From F23-B02 sp963613665 (GTDB lineage: Bacteria; Bacillota; Clostridia; Oscillospirales; Oscillospiraceae): a stretch of 22,421 nucleotides of DNA. Position 1 is the stretch's first letter; every line of letters starts with the position of its first letter. Below, piece after piece: positions 1-8,009 of this stretch. Below the pieces are notes generated by a model, which was given only the letters and a program-made list of their open reading frames with translations, did not search any database and was not told where the DNA came from. The position numbers were made by a program, and so were the translations under genes. Location: the NCBI GenBank assembly GCA_963613665.1, contig CAVEAL010000029.1:1-22421 (forward strand). Reading direction: 5' to 3'.

Positions 1-6
1 GAGACT

Positions 7-180
7 GTCAAAAAACCTATGCTGCTGCGTGAAGATGACCGCGCAGCGGGGGAGCTCGAGGGGGCAAGACCCGCCTCGAGTTAGATAAACCGCCGTCGAA
101 ATCCTTGAAATTTCAAGGATTTCGGTAAAAGCATTTTGAATACTTTCAAAATGCTCGGCGGAAAAGTGCAGTCAAAAAAA
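7..180. repeat. Possible small repeat element between 9-bp direct repeats
   Basis: The sequence GTCAAAAAA occurs at 7-15 and again at 171-179, on either side of about 155 bp that hold two separate inverted-repeat blocks: an XhoI-site-ended hairpin at 55-80 (arms CTCGAGG and CCTCGAG) and a branched structure at 90-161. The layout resembles a MITE-like or REP-like intergenic element with a target duplication, but the direct repeat is A-rich and its right copy is part of a terminator stem, so chance or terminator similarity is a real alternative. No convincing gene is seen in 1-237; the reading frame open from base 1 to a TAG at 82-84 (27 codons) is too short to judge. Confidence 0.3.
90..161. 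repeat. Branched inverted repeat (three-way-junction fold)
   Basis: An outer stem of 6 bp (CCGCCG at 90-95 with CGGCGG at 156-161) encloses two hairpins. The first is a perfect 28-bp palindrome at 97-124, centred on AAATTT. The second, at 130-155, has 11-bp arms (AGCATTTTGAA and TTCAAAATGCT) and a 4-base loop. The nested arrangement can fold as a three-way junction in RNA or as a cruciform in DNA. No poly-U run follows, so it is not itself a standard terminator. Dispersed copies in this genome would make it a repeat family; a single copy would point to a local RNA or protein-binding site. Confidence 0.6.
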
Positions 181-203
181 GTCCCTCGGGGGACTTTTTT
201 GAC
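171..203. terminator. Bidirectional intrinsic terminator
   Basis: The arms GTC-A7-GTCCC (171-185) and GGGAC-T6-GAC pair into a long stem with one bulged A and a short loop, with A/T tracts on both sides. On the minus strand it is the second terminator downstream of the lipoprotein gene that ends at 238. Confidence 0.75.
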
Positions 204-210
204 AAGCTGA

Positions 211-236
211 AAAAAACGCCCCGCGGGGCGTTTTTT
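211..236. terminator. Perfectly palindromic intrinsic terminator
   Basis: This is a perfect 26-bp palindrome: six A, CGCCCC, GC, GGGGCG, six T. It sits 1 bp from the stop codon of the minus-strand lipoprotein gene (238-240) and has a U tract in either direction, so it ends the nitrilase-lipoprotein transcript and can also block read-through from the left. Confidence 0.85.
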
Positions 237-237
237 A

Positions 238-447
238 TTATTCCGTTACCCTGCACACGCTTTTGACGAGGCCCGTCAGCTCGTCGTTATCTATCCGCCA
301 CCGTGTGCCGCCGCGGCTGAGCTCCGGAGAGCCCGAAGGCGCGTCGGCCTCATTGAGCTCCTGCGTCCATTCCGCCGCTCCGTTTGAGCATGCGGCAGGC
401 GACGGCGGGCACACTGCGGCAAGAATGAGCGCCGCAAATCTTTTCAT
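238..447 (-). CDS. Small predicted lipoprotein
   Basis: The 69-residue protein has a start-proximal positive charge (MKR), a hydrophobic stretch at about residues 4-12 and a lipobox-like SPAAC with the cysteine near residue 20. This predicts lipidation and anchoring on the outside of the membrane. The rest is short, polar and of no recognised family. It lies 27 bp downstream of the nitrilase stop on the same strand and just before two strong terminators, so it is probably co-transcribed. The ribosome binding site is weak (a GGT about 7 bases before the ATG), which lowers confidence. The opposite strand is also open here, as expected from high GC, but has neither signal peptide nor context. 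Confidence 0.6.
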   Translation of the reverse strand: MKRFAALILAAVCPPSPAACSNGAAEWTQELNEADAPSGSPELSRGGTRWRIDNDELTGLVKSVCRVTE

Positions 448-474
448 CCGATTTTACCGTTTTTCTGCAATGGC

Positions 475-1395
475 TTACTTCTCGTTGACCGTAAGCTCCA
501 GCACGTCGGGACGCGCGTAGTGCCCGACGGCATCGTGCTCCATTTTGCAGGCCGCCGGAAGCGTCATATCGAGCTCGGCGTATATCACCTTCTCCTCGTC
601 CCAGACCGGCTGCGTGAGATAGTGGCCGTAGGGATCGATGATGCAGCTTCCGCCGCGGCAGACCATGTCCGGCTGGCGCTCGACGGCATCCTTTTCGTTG
701 AGGTCGGAAGGGTACGAGGACTTTCTGACTATCATATCGGAGTTTATGAAATAGCACTTGCCCTCGATGGCGATATGCTGTATCGTTGCCTGCCACTCGG
801 GATTGTCGTTGGTGTTGGGGGAAATGTATATCGTTATGCCCTTCTGATACAGAGCGACGCGTGCAAGCGGCATGTAGCTTTCCCAGCAGATGAGGCTGCC
901 GACGGGGCCCCACGGAGTTTCGGTCACGGGGAAATAGTCGCGGTTCGCGTCGCCCCAGACGACGCGTTCTGCTCCCGTGGGCTTGAGCTTGCGGTGTATC
1001 TTATAAGAACCGTCGGGTTCGAAGATAACATTGCTGTTATAAAGCGTTCCGCTGACGGCATCGCGCTCGGAAAAGCCGATGCTTACATACGCTCCGGCGC
1101 GTACCGCGGCCTCGGAAAGAGTCTTGAAATCCTCATCGCCGGCAACGATCGACGCATCGTAATAGCGCTTCCAGTCCTCTCTTCCGGGCTCCGTGCGCTT
1201 GCCCATGCTGAAGCCGAAGTTCATACCGATGGGGTAGCCGGGGATGAACAGCTCGGGGAAGACGATGAGATCGGGCTTTTTCTGTGCGGCTTCTTCAATA
1301 TATTCAAGCGTTTTTTCGACCGAGGCTTTTTTATCGAACATACAGGGCTCTGCCTGCACGAGCGCGACCCTGCAGCTTTCTGCAATATCCTTCAT
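475..1395 (-). CDS. Nitrilase / carbon-nitrogen hydrolase
   Basis: This 306-residue protein belongs to the nitrilase superfamily, branch 1, which hydrolyses nitriles (or related C-N bonds) to acids and ammonia in the cytoplasm. The catalytic triad is visible: Glu48 in VFPELF, Lys136 in HRKLKPTGAER and Cys170 in LICWES. The HRKLKPT and GSLICWES signatures are those of true aliphatic or arylaceto-nitrilases rather than of amidases or NAD synthetase domains, and the length is typical. The substrate cannot be read from sequence. The start is fixed by AAAGGAG a few bases upstream of the ATG, and a sigma-A promoter lies just before it. It is first in a two-gene unit with the small lipoprotein gene. 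Confidence 0.9.
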   Translation of the reverse strand: MKDIAESCRVALVQAEPCMFDKKASVEKTLEYIEEAAQKKPDLIVFPELFIPGYPIGMNFGFSMGKRTEPGREDWKRYYDASIVAGDEDFKTLSEAAVRAGAYVSIGFSERDAVSGTLYNSNVIFEPDGSYKIHRKLKPTGAERVVWGDANRDYFPVTETPWGPVGSLICWESYMPLARVALYQKGITIYISPNTNDNPEWQATIQHIAIEGKCYFINSDMIVRKSSYPSDLNEKDAVERQPDMVCRGGSCIIDPYGHYLTQPVWDEEKVIYAELDMTLPAACKMEHDAVGHYARPDVLELTVNEK

Positions 1396-1437
1396 ACATG
1401 AGCTCTCCTTTTGTTTTATACAAATTTATATGCAAAT

Positions 1438-1466
1438 ATTGTATCATGCAAAAAAGTATTGTGCAA
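1438..1466 (-). promoter_or_regulatory. Sigma-A promoter of the nitrilase gene
   Basis: On the minus strand a -35 box TTGCAC (1461-1466) and a -10 box TACAAT (1438-1443) are separated by exactly 17 bp. The predicted start of transcription lies about 35 bp before the nitrilase ATG. The promoter begins right after the eno terminator, so the nitrilase is an independent unit. Confidence 0.8.
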
Positions 1467-1469
1467 CAC

Positions 1470-1503
1470 AAAAAGCGCCCGTAAGAAGCGGTCTTACGGG
1501 CGC
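1470..1503 (-). terminator. Terminator of the glycolytic operon
   Basis: An 11-bp perfect stem (GCGCCCGTAAG at 1475-1485 with CTTACGGGCGC at 1493-1503) has a 7-base loop. On the minus strand it is followed by a run of five U. It stands about 20 bp beyond the eno stop codon. Confidence 0.9.
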
Positions 1504-1524
1504 GCGGACATCGGGTTATTAAAA

Positions 1525-2814
1525 TTACTTAATGGAGAAAAATGCGTCCATGCCGGGGTAGGTGGCGACGTCGAAGAGCTCATCCTCGATGCGCAGCAGC
1601 TGGTTGTACTTGCAGACGCGGTCGGTGCGGCTGGGTGCGCCGGTCTTGATCTGGCCTGCGTTTACGGCAACGGAGATGTCTGCAATGGTGGTGTCCTCCG
1701 TCTCGCCCGAGCGGTGGGAGACTACTGCCGTCCAGCCCGCGCGGTGTGCCATCTGGATGGCGTCGAGGGTCTCGGTCAGGGTGCCGATCTGGTTTACCTT
1801 GATGAGAACGGCGTTTGCCGCACCCAGAGCGATGCCCTTCTTGATGCGCTCGGTGTTGGTGACGAAAAGGTCGTCGCCGACGATCTGGATCCTGTGGCCG
1901 AGGCGCTTGGTCATGAGCTGCCAGCCCTCCCAGTCGTTCTCGCCCATGCCGTCCTCGATGGAGATGATGGGGTACTTATCGACAAAGCCTTCCCACATAT
2001 CGACCATCTGCTCGCTGGTCATGACGGTGCCGCGCTTGGGCAGGTGGTAGCACTTGTCGTCCTCATTGTACCAGTCGGAAACTGCGCCGTCGATGGCGAT
2101 CTTGAAGTCCTCGCCGGGCTTGTAGCCGGCCTTGTCCATTGCCGCGACCAGGGCCTTGAGCGCGTCCTCGTCGGACTCGAGGTTCGGAGCATAGCCGCCC
2201 TCGTCGCCCACGCCGGATGCCGGAACGACCTTCTTGAGCGCATGGAACACCTCCGCGCACATGCGCAGTGCTTCCTTCCAGCTCTTTGCGCTGACGGGCA
2301 TGATCATGAACTCCTGAATATCGACATTCGAGCCGGTAGCGTGTGCGCCGCCGTTGAGAACGTTCATCATGGGAACGGGCAGGGTCTTGGCATTCACACC
2401 GCCGATGTAGTTATACAGGCTCTGACCGGTGGCCTCCGCCGCCGCGCGTGCGCAGGCCAGCGATACGCCGAGGATGGCGTTTGCGCCGAGGCGGGACTTG
2501 TTGGGGGTGCCGTCTATCTCTATGAGCATCTTGTCGATGCCGGGCTGATCGAGGACGTTCAGGCCGACCATGGCCTCGGCGATCTCGCCGTTTACGTTTT
2601 CGACCGCTTTGCTGACGCCCTTGCCGCCGTAACGGCTCTTGTCGCCGTCGCGCAGCTCGCATGCCTCGTACATGCCGGTGGATGCGCCGGAGGGGACTGC
2701 CGCACGGCCTACGGTGCCGTCATCGAGGGTGACCTCGACCTCGACGGTCGGGTTGCCGCGTGAGTCAAGGATCTCTCTTGCCATTACGTCAACGATCTCA
2801 AAATACTGTTTCAT
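1525..2814 (-). CDS. eno: Enolase
   Basis: Phosphopyruvate hydratase converts 2-phosphoglycerate to phosphoenolpyruvate in glycolysis. The 429-residue protein matches the normal enolase length and carries the N-terminal signature ILDSRGNPTVEVEV. The GDEGG loop holds the acid/base Glu205; metal ligands are Asp242 (AIDGA), Glu287 (SIEDG) and Asp314 (GDDLF); the catalytic lysine is Lys339 in LIKVNQIGT; SHRSGETED follows. The chosen ATG starts MKQYFEIV, as in most homologues, with AAAGGAG 10 bases upstream. A TTG three codons earlier is only 1 base from that site and is rejected. It is the last gene of the pgk-tpiA-gpmI-eno operon, 16 bp after gpmI, and is followed by a strong terminator. Confidence 0.98.
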   Translation of the reverse strand: MKQYFEIVDVMAREILDSRGNPTVEVEVTLDDGTVGRAAVPSGASTGMYEACELRDGDKSRYGGKGVSKAVENVNGEIAEAMVGLNVLDQPGIDKMLIEIDGTPNKSRLGANAILGVSLACARAAAEATGQSLYNYIGGVNAKTLPVPMMNVLNGGAHATGSNVDIQEFMIMPVSAKSWKEALRMCAEVFHALKKVVPASGVGDEGGYAPNLESDEDALKALVAAMDKAGYKPGEDFKIAIDGAVSDWYNEDDKCYHLPKRGTVMTSEQMVDMWEGFVDKYPIISIEDGMGENDWEGWQLMTKRLGHRIQIVGDDLFVTNTERIKKGIALGAANAVLIKVNQIGTLTETLDAIQMAHRAGWTAVVSHRSGETEDTTIADISVAVNAGQIKTGAPSRTDRVCKYNQLLRIEDELFDVATYPGMDAFFSIK

Positions 2815-2830
2815 TGTGCTCAATCTCCTT

Positions 2831-4348
2831 TTATTTGATTATCAGCGAGCTTCCGCTCATTGCATCGGGTTTTTCGATGTTCATGATGTCGAGCATCGTC
2901 GGGGCAATATCCGAAAGGCGGCCGCCCTCACGAAGTCTGACTCCGTCACAGCATACCACAAAAGGCACGGGATTGGTAGTATGCTGAGTATTAATTTTCC
3001 CGTCGGGATTTATCATGCAGTCTGCATTGCCGTGGTCGGCGGTTATGCACAGGACCGTGTCGGGCATGCTTGCCGCCGCGTCGTACACTCTGCCCATGCA
3101 GCCGTCAACGGTCTCAACGGCCTTTATTGCCGCGTCGAGCACTCCCGTATGTCCGACCATGTCGCAGTTTGCGAAGTTGCAGACTATCATCTCGTACTTA
3201 TCGCTCTTTATCGCCTCAACGCATTTGTCCGCGACCTCCTGCGCGCTCATCTGCGGGATGAGATCGTAGGTCGGGAACTGCTTCGGCGACGGAACAAGGC
3301 AGCGCTCCTCGCCCTCGCAGGGCTTTTCGACGCCGCCGTTAAAGAAGAACGTAACGTGGGCGTATTTCTCGGTCTCGGCAACGCGGAACTGTCTGAAGCC
3401 CTTTTCGGAAACTATCTCGCCGACGGTGCTCTCGAGCTTTTCGGGCGGGTAGGCTATGGGCAGGGTGAGCGCCTCATCGTACTGCGCGGTGCAGACATAG
3501 CTCAGAGGATAAACGGTCTTTTTGCGCTCAAAGCCGTCAAAATCCGGCAGGGTGAGCGCCCATGTCATTTCTCTTGCGCGGTCCGGGCGGAAATTCATGA
3601 ATATAACGCTGTCGCCCTCGTTTACCGTTCCCTCGGGGCATACAACGACGGGCTTTACGAACTCATCGGACACATTTGCCTCATAGCTGTCCTCAACTGC
3701 CTTCACGGGGTCGGGGTTTACTGCGCCCTCGCCGCAGACGATGGCATTGTAGCCCGCCTCGACTCTGTCCCAGCGCTTGTCGCGGTCCATGCCGTAAAAG
3801 CGGCCCTGCATCGTTGCAATATGTGCATTGCCGAGGGACGCGCACTTGTCACGCAGCCGCGTTACATACTCCGCGGCGCTTCTCGGCGGAACGTCGCGCC
3901 CGTCGAGGAAGCAGTGGACAAAGACCTTCTCAAGGCCGCGCCGCTTTGCCATGTCGAGGATGGCAAATATGTGGTTTATATGGCTGTGCACGCCGCCGTC
4001 GGACAGAAGTCCGAGTATATGCAGCGCATGTCCGCTTTCCTTTGCGTCGTCCATGGCCTTTACATAGGCCGCGTTTTCGAAAAAGCTGCCGTCGGCTATG
4101 GCGTTGTTTATGCGCGGCAGGTCCTGAAACACGACGCGTCCCGCGCCGATGTTCGTGTGGCCGACCTCGCTGTTGCCCATCTGCCCTTCCGGCAGGCCGA
4201 CGTCAAGTCCGGAGGCCTGAAGACTCGTGTGGGCGTTTTCGGCGAAAATGCGGTCAAGGCAGGGCTTTTTTGCGAGGCTCACCGCATTGCCGCCGCCTGC
4301 CGGCGCTATGCCGAAGCCGTCCATTATAACGAGAACGCACTTACTCAT
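2831..4348 (-). CDS. gpmI: 2,3-bisphosphoglycerate-independent phosphoglycerate mutase
   Basis: This enzyme interconverts 3- and 2-phosphoglycerate using two metal ions (usually Mn2+) and a phosphoserine intermediate. The 505 residues fit the family. Asp10 lies in VIMDGFG, the nucleophile Ser60 in GNSEVGHTNIGAGR, and C-terminal metal-binding segments are NCDMVGHTG and TADHGNADCM. The ATG at 4346-4348 gives the canonical start MSKCVLVIMDGFG; the frame stays open 27 codons further upstream inside tpiA but that extension is unlike the family. The start overlaps the end of tpiA by 8 bases (ATGAGTAA), a pattern that suggests translational coupling, with a GGGGG stretch as ribosome binding site. 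Confidence 0.97.
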   Translation of the reverse strand: MSKCVLVIMDGFGIAPAGGGNAVSLAKKPCLDRIFAENAHTSLQASGLDVGLPEGQMGNSEVGHTNIGAGRVVFQDLPRINNAIADGSFFENAAYVKAMDDAKESGHALHILGLLSDGGVHSHINHIFAILDMAKRRGLEKVFVHCFLDGRDVPPRSAAEYVTRLRDKCASLGNAHIATMQGRFYGMDRDKRWDRVEAGYNAIVCGEGAVNPDPVKAVEDSYEANVSDEFVKPVVVCPEGTVNEGDSVIFMNFRPDRAREMTWALTLPDFDGFERKKTVYPLSYVCTAQYDEALTLPIAYPPEKLESTVGEIVSEKGFRQFRVAETEKYAHVTFFFNGGVEKPCEGEERCLVPSPKQFPTYDLIPQMSAQEVADKCVEAIKSDKYEMIVCNFANCDMVGHTGVLDAAIKAVETVDGCMGRVYDAAASMPDTVLCITADHGNADCMINPDGKINTQHTTNPVPFVVCCDGVRLREGGRLSDIAPTMLDIMNIEKPDAMSGSSLIIK

Positions 4349-5120
4349 TTTCTGCCCCCGCTGCGGCGATGATGGCCGCAAAGTCGGCCGGCTTGAGCGA
4401 TGCGCCGCCGATGAGGCCGCCGTCGACATCCGGTTGGGCCAGAAGCTCGGCCGCGTTCTTGGCGTTCATGCTGCCGCCGTAGAGGATGCTCACACCGCGG
4501 GCCGCGCGTGCGCCGTAGATATCGCGGATGATCGCGCGGATGCCGCAGCAGACCTCCTCTGCCTGCTCGCTTGTAGCGGTCTTGCCGGTACCGATCGCCC
4601 AGATGGGCTCGTACGCTATGACGCAGCGGCGCAGAGCGGCAGCGTCGATGCCGTGCAGAGCCGCACGCACCTGATAGTTTATGTGCGCCATCGTGAGCTC
4701 CATCTCGCGCTGCTCAAGGCTCTCGCCCACGCAGATGATGGGGTTTATGCCGTGCTCTATGAGAGCGCGGGTCTTTGCGTTTATAAGCAGGTCGTCCTCG
4801 CCGTGATACTGGCGGCGCTCGGAGTGGCCGACGATGCAGTATTTGACTCCCGCGTCGGCAAGCTGGGCAGCCGACACCTCGCCGGTGTATGCTCCCTTTT
4901 CATACTTCGACACGTCCTGTGCGCCGGTCGCGACCTTGGCATCCTTGCCGGCCTTGAGCATCGCCGCGATGTTCACCGCAGGGACGCACAGCACCGTCTC
5001 GCAGGCCTTGGTCTTGGGTGCGAGGGGCTTGAGCTCTTCGATAAAGGGCTTGACCTCGGAAGAGAGCATATTCATCTTCCAGTTGCCGGCTATTATTGTT
5101 TTTCTGTACTTGGTGTTCAT
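4341..5120 (-). CDS. tpiA: Triosephosphate isomerase
   Basis: This enzyme interconverts dihydroxyacetone phosphate and glyceraldehyde 3-phosphate. The 259-residue TIM-barrel protein has all catalytic residues: Lys15 in GNWKMN, His99 in VGHSERR and Glu171 in AYEPIWAIGTG. The phosphate-binding C-terminal motifs LYGGSM and GLIGGASL are present. An AGGAGG 8 bases before the ATG fixes the start. It follows pgk by 25 bp and overlaps gpmI by 8 bp. A minor deviation from many homologues is a QDVSKYEKGAYTGE segment at about residues 68-81, still of family type. Confidence 0.98.
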   Translation of the reverse strand: MNTKYRKTIIAGNWKMNMLSSEVKPFIEELKPLAPKTKACETVLCVPAVNIAAMLKAGKDAKVATGAQDVSKYEKGAYTGEVSAAQLADAGVKYCIVGHSERRQYHGEDDLLINAKTRALIEHGINPIICVGESLEQREMELTMAHINYQVRAALHGIDAAALRRCVIAYEPIWAIGTGKTATSEQAEEVCCGIRAIIRDIYGARAARGVSILYGGSMNAKNAAELLAQPDVDGGLIGGASLKPADFAAIIAAAGAENE

Positions 5121-5145
5121 TTTTTCAGCCTCCTGTAAGAGATGA

Positions 5146-6339
5146 TTATTTATCGAGCAGGCATGCGACGCCGGGGAGCTCGCGGCCTTCGAGGAATTCG
5201 AGGGATGCGCCGCCGCCGGTGGAAATGTGGGTCATTTTATCGGCAAAGCCGAGCTGCTCGACGGCAGCCGCACTGTCGCCGCCGCCGACTATGCTCACGG
5301 CGCCGGACTCGGCAAGAGCTCTCGCCACGGCCTTGGTGCCCTCGGCAAAGGCCTCGAACTCGAAAACGCCCATGGGGCCGTTCCAGACGACGGTCTTTGC
5401 ATTTTTGATGGCGTCGGAGAAAAGCGCCACGGTCTCGGGTCCAATATCGAGACCCATCCAGCCGTCGGGAATGGCATCGACGGAGACGATCTTCTTTTCG
5501 CAGTCGGCCTTGAACTCGCTGCCGATCGCGGTATCTACCGGCAGAAGGAGCTTGACGTTCTTTTCCCTGGCCTTGGCTATCATTTCGAGTGCGTAGTCGA
5601 GCTTGTCGGCCTCAAGCAGAGAGTTGCCGATGCCGTGGCCCATGGCCTTAATAAAGGTGTAGGCCATGCCGCCGCCGATGATGACGGTGTCGGCCTTGTC
5701 GAGCAGATTGTTTATAACGCCGATCTTATCGGAGACCTTGGCGCCGCCGAGGACCGCGACGAAGGGGCGCGCGGGATCGTCGAGCGCCTTGCCCATGACG
5801 GACAGCTCCTTCTCGACGAGAAGGCCGGCGTATGCCGGCAGGTACTTTGCAACGCCCGCCGTGGAGGCATGGGCGCGGTGAACGGTGCCGAAGGCATCGG
5901 AGACGTATAGCTCTGCCATATCGCTGAGCGCCTTTGCAAAATCGTCACCGTTTTTCTCCTCGCGGATATCGAAGCGGAGGTTTTCAAGCAGCATGAGCTG
6001 GCCGGGCTGCAATGCGGCGGCCTTTGCCTGTGCGTCCTCGCCGATTATGTCCTTTGCAAAGATAACGTCGATACCGAGCAGCTCGGAAAGGCGCTTTGCA
6101 ACGGGTGCGAGCGTGAGCTTTTCCTTCCACTCGCCCTTGGGCTTGCCGAGGTGGGAGCAGGCGATAACGGCGGCGCCGTTATCCAGCAGATACTTTATCG
6201 TCGGCAGAGCGGCGACGATACGCTTATCGCTTGTTATCTCGCCCGTCTCCTTGTTCTGAGGGACGTTAAAGTCACAGCGCAGAAGCACCTTCTTACCCTT
6301 AACATCCGCATCGAGCACGCTTTTTTTGTTGTAATTCAT
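5146..6339 (-). CDS. pgk: Phosphoglycerate kinase
   Basis: This enzyme transfers the phosphate of 1,3-bisphosphoglycerate to ADP, the first ATP-forming step of glycolysis. The 397 residues are the usual length. Signatures are RCDFNVP (21-27), CSHLGKPKG (61-69), the nucleotide-binding GGGDSAAAV (from 352) and the ISTGGGASLEFLEG segment near the C-terminus. AAAGGAG lies about 7 bases before the ATG. The gene leads the pgk-tpiA-gpmI-eno set. The gap gene, often the first member in Firmicutes, is not adjacent; trmL is 63 bp upstream instead. No clear promoter is visible in that gap, so transcription may begin before trmL. Confidence 0.98.
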   Translation of the reverse strand: MNYNKKSVLDADVKGKKVLLRCDFNVPQNKETGEITSDKRIVAALPTIKYLLDNGAAVIACSHLGKPKGEWKEKLTLAPVAKRLSELLGIDVIFAKDIIGEDAQAKAAALQPGQLMLLENLRFDIREEKNGDDFAKALSDMAELYVSDAFGTVHRAHASTAGVAKYLPAYAGLLVEKELSVMGKALDDPARPFVAVLGGAKVSDKIGVINNLLDKADTVIIGGGMAYTFIKAMGHGIGNSLLEADKLDYALEMIAKAREKNVKLLLPVDTAIGSEFKADCEKKIVSVDAIPDGWMGLDIGPETVALFSDAIKNAKTVVWNGPMGVFEFEAFAEGTKAVARALAESGAVSIVGGGDSAAAVEQLGFADKMTHISTGGGASLEFLEGRELPGVACLLDK

Positions 6340-6355
6340 GATAAAGCTCCTTTCC

Positions 6356-6371
6356 GTCGGAAAATTCCGAC
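6356..6371 (-). promoter_or_regulatory. Small hairpin in the pgk leader
   Basis: GTCGGAA (6356-6362) and TTCCGAC (6365-6371) can pair directly upstream of the pgk ribosome binding site. No U run follows, so it is not an intrinsic terminator. It could stabilise a processed 5' end or be incidental. Confidence 0.3.
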
Positions 6372-6402
6372 TCGGTATTGAAAAATTAATTGATAACTGT
6401 TA

Positions 6403-6888
6403 TTATTCGGCCATGGAGCCCGTTCCCTTGAGACCCGGGAAGCCCTGCTGGCGGAGCGCCTCATAGGCAAGTATCGCGGCCGAGTTTGAAAGATTGAGGC
6501 TTCGGGCCTGACTGACCATGGGTATGCGTATGCAGCGGTCACTGTATCTCAGGCGCAGCTCCTCCGGCAGTCCGGCGGTCTCCTTGCCGAGCATAACGGA
6601 GACGGTTTCTGTCGAAAGATCCGCCTCGCAGTAGGCCCGCGGTGCCTTTGTCGTTGCAAGCCAGAGGTTTTCGTCGCCGTTTTTTTCGAGGTACTCGCCG
6701 AGGTTTTCGTACACGCTTATATCGACAAGATGCCAGTAGTCCAGGCCGCAGCGCTTAACGGCCTTGTCGGAGATATCAAAGCCCAGCGGCTTTATGAGAT
6801 GAAGCCTTGCGCCGGTTGCCGCGCAGGTGCGGGCTATGGCGCCCGTATTGTGCGGGATCTCCGGTTCAAGCAGAACTATATTCAGCAT
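6403..6888 (-). CDS. trmL: tRNA (cytidine/uridine-2'-O-)-methyltransferase TrmL
   Basis: TrmL (YibK) is a SPOUT-class enzyme that methylates the ribose of the wobble base 34 of tRNA-Leu isoacceptors, using S-adenosylmethionine. The 161-residue protein begins MLNIVLLEPEIPHNTGAIAR, the family's hallmark start. It has the knot-forming SAM-binding segments MLGKETAGLP and IPM...RSLNLSNSAAI near the C-terminus. I chose the ATG at 6886-6888 because it gives the canonical N-terminus and has GGGA 9 bases upstream; in-frame starts at 6894, 6906 and a TTG at 6912 lack a good site. It stands 63 bp upstream of pgk on the same strand and could share its transcript. Confidence 0.93.
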   Translation of the reverse strand: MLNIVLLEPEIPHNTGAIARTCAATGARLHLIKPLGFDISDKAVKRCGLDYWHLVDISVYENLGEYLEKNGDENLWLATTKAPRAYCEADLSTETVSVMLGKETAGLPEELRLRYSDRCIRIPMVSQARSLNLSNSAAILAYEALRQQGFPGLKGTGSMAE

Positions 6889-6931
6889 TATCATATCCCG
6901 TTTCATTATCAAATATCTGTTTTACAAGTAC

Positions 6932-6940
6932 ATTTTAGCA
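6932..6940 (-). promoter_or_regulatory. Extended -10 promoter of trmL
   Basis: On the minus strand TG-C-TAAAAT (the TAAAAT at 6932-6937) forms an extended -10 element about 45 bp before the trmL start. The -35 region is poor (TTCATC at 19 bp), which is usual for extended -10 promoters. It may also drive the downstream glycolytic genes. Confidence 0.5.
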
Positions 6941-7081
6941 CATTTCACCCGAAAAAGATGAACTTTTTTGAGTTTTTTGAGATTTGTTGCATCTTTTACA
7001 AGTTTCGTCTCCCCCGGGCGCTTTAAACGCGTGTCAAACCGACAATGTGCACATTAATTCTGATGGATCTGAGAGGAAAAA

Positions 7082-7963
7082 ATGATCTGCAACGCCTGTC
7101 CGCGCCGCTGCGGCGCCGAAAGAACCGAATACGGCCCCGGCGGAGTCTGCGCCTGCCCCTCCCTGCCGCTGCTTGCGCGGGCCGCGCCGCATTACGGTGA
7201 AGAGCCCTGCATAAGCGGAGAGCGCGGCAGCGGTACCGTGTTTTTCTCCGGCTGCAATTTAAAATGCGTGTTCTGCCAGAACCACGAGATAAGCCGCGCA
7301 AAAAAGGGCAAAGCCGTAAGCATAGAGCGCCTTGCCGATATCTTCCTCGAGCTTCAGGATACGGGCGTTCACAATATCAACCTCGTAACGCCGACGCACT
7401 ATACCGACGCGATAGCGGCGGCGCTCGAAACGGCAAAGCTCCGCATCCCGGTCGCGTGGAACAGCTCCGGCTACGACAGCGTAGAGAGCCTCAGAAAGCT
7501 GGAGGGGCTAGTGCAGATATATATGCCCGACTTCAAGTACATGGACGCGGCGCTTGCCGCACGCTACTCCCGTGCGCCGGACTATCCCGAGACGGCGAAG
7601 GCCGCGATAAACGAGATGTTCCGGCAGGTCGGCCCGTTTGAGCTCGACGGCGGGGGCATGCTTGTATCCGGCGTTCTCATCAGGCATCTGATCCTGCCCG
7701 GTGAGGAGAAAAACAGCCGTGCGGTCATTGACTTCGTTGCCGGTAATTTCCCCGGCGACGACATTCTGTTCTCACTTATGGCACAGTATACGCCCATGCC
7801 CGGAACCGAGTGCTTCCCCGAGCTTCAGAGGACCGTCACGGCCGAGGAAAACGACGCGCTCGTAAGCTACATGACCGCGCGCGGGATATATAACGGCTTC
7901 TGGCAGGAGCCCTCGGCGGCAACAGACGACATGATACCGGATTTTGACCTGAGCGGTATCTGA
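7082..7963 (+). CDS. Radical SAM protein, PflX-like (pyruvate formate-lyase activase-related)
   Basis: The 293-residue protein is of the COG1313 type, radical SAM proteins related to glycyl-radical-enzyme activases; the physiological target of this group is not established. The 4Fe-4S cluster motif is C58-x3-C62-x2-C65 (GCNLKCVFCQNHEIS). A second cysteine set sits at the very N-terminus (Cys3, Cys6, Cys10, Cys23, Cys25), as in the family, and may hold another cluster. Downstream barrel segments such as NLVTPTHY, WNSSGYDS and YMPDFKY are typical. The start follows AGAGG by 5 bases. It is 46 bp upstream of the FMN-dependent oxidase gene and probably shares a transcript with it. Confidence 0.88.
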   Translation: MICNACPRRCGAERTEYGPGGVCACPSLPLLARAAPHYGEEPCISGERGSGTVFFSGCNLKCVFCQNHEISRAKKGKAVSIERLADIFLELQDTGVHNINLVTPTHYTDAIAAALETAKLRIPVAWNSSGYDSVESLRKLEGLVQIYMPDFKYMDAALAARYSRAPDYPETAKAAINEMFRQVGPFELDGGGMLVSGVLIRHLILPGEEKNSRAVIDFVAGNFPGDDILFSLMAQYTPMPGTECFPELQRTVTAEENDALVSYMTARGIYNGFWQEPSAATDDMIPDFDLSGI

Positions 7964-8009
7964 TCGCTTTGAATAAATTCAATCAACAAGATACATGAGG
8001 AGGTACACT

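Noticed and set aside
1411..2763. Plus-strand open frame of 450 codons opposite enolase
   Set aside because: It is a GC-driven shadow of eno: no ribosome binding site, valine/alanine/leucine-rich low-complexity product, and eno is certain on the other strand.
2815..2823. TTG start three codons before the enolase ATG
   Set aside because: It is 1 base from the AAAGGAG site, while the ATG has a proper 10-base spacing.
2639..4372. Plus-strand open frame of 577 codons opposite gpmI
   Set aside because: Antisense to a certain enzyme gene, no recognisable domain, crosses the eno-gpmI gap.
6963..6981. TTTTTTGAG repeated in tandem
   Set aside because: Two copies only, in an AT-rich promoter region; too little for a repeat call.
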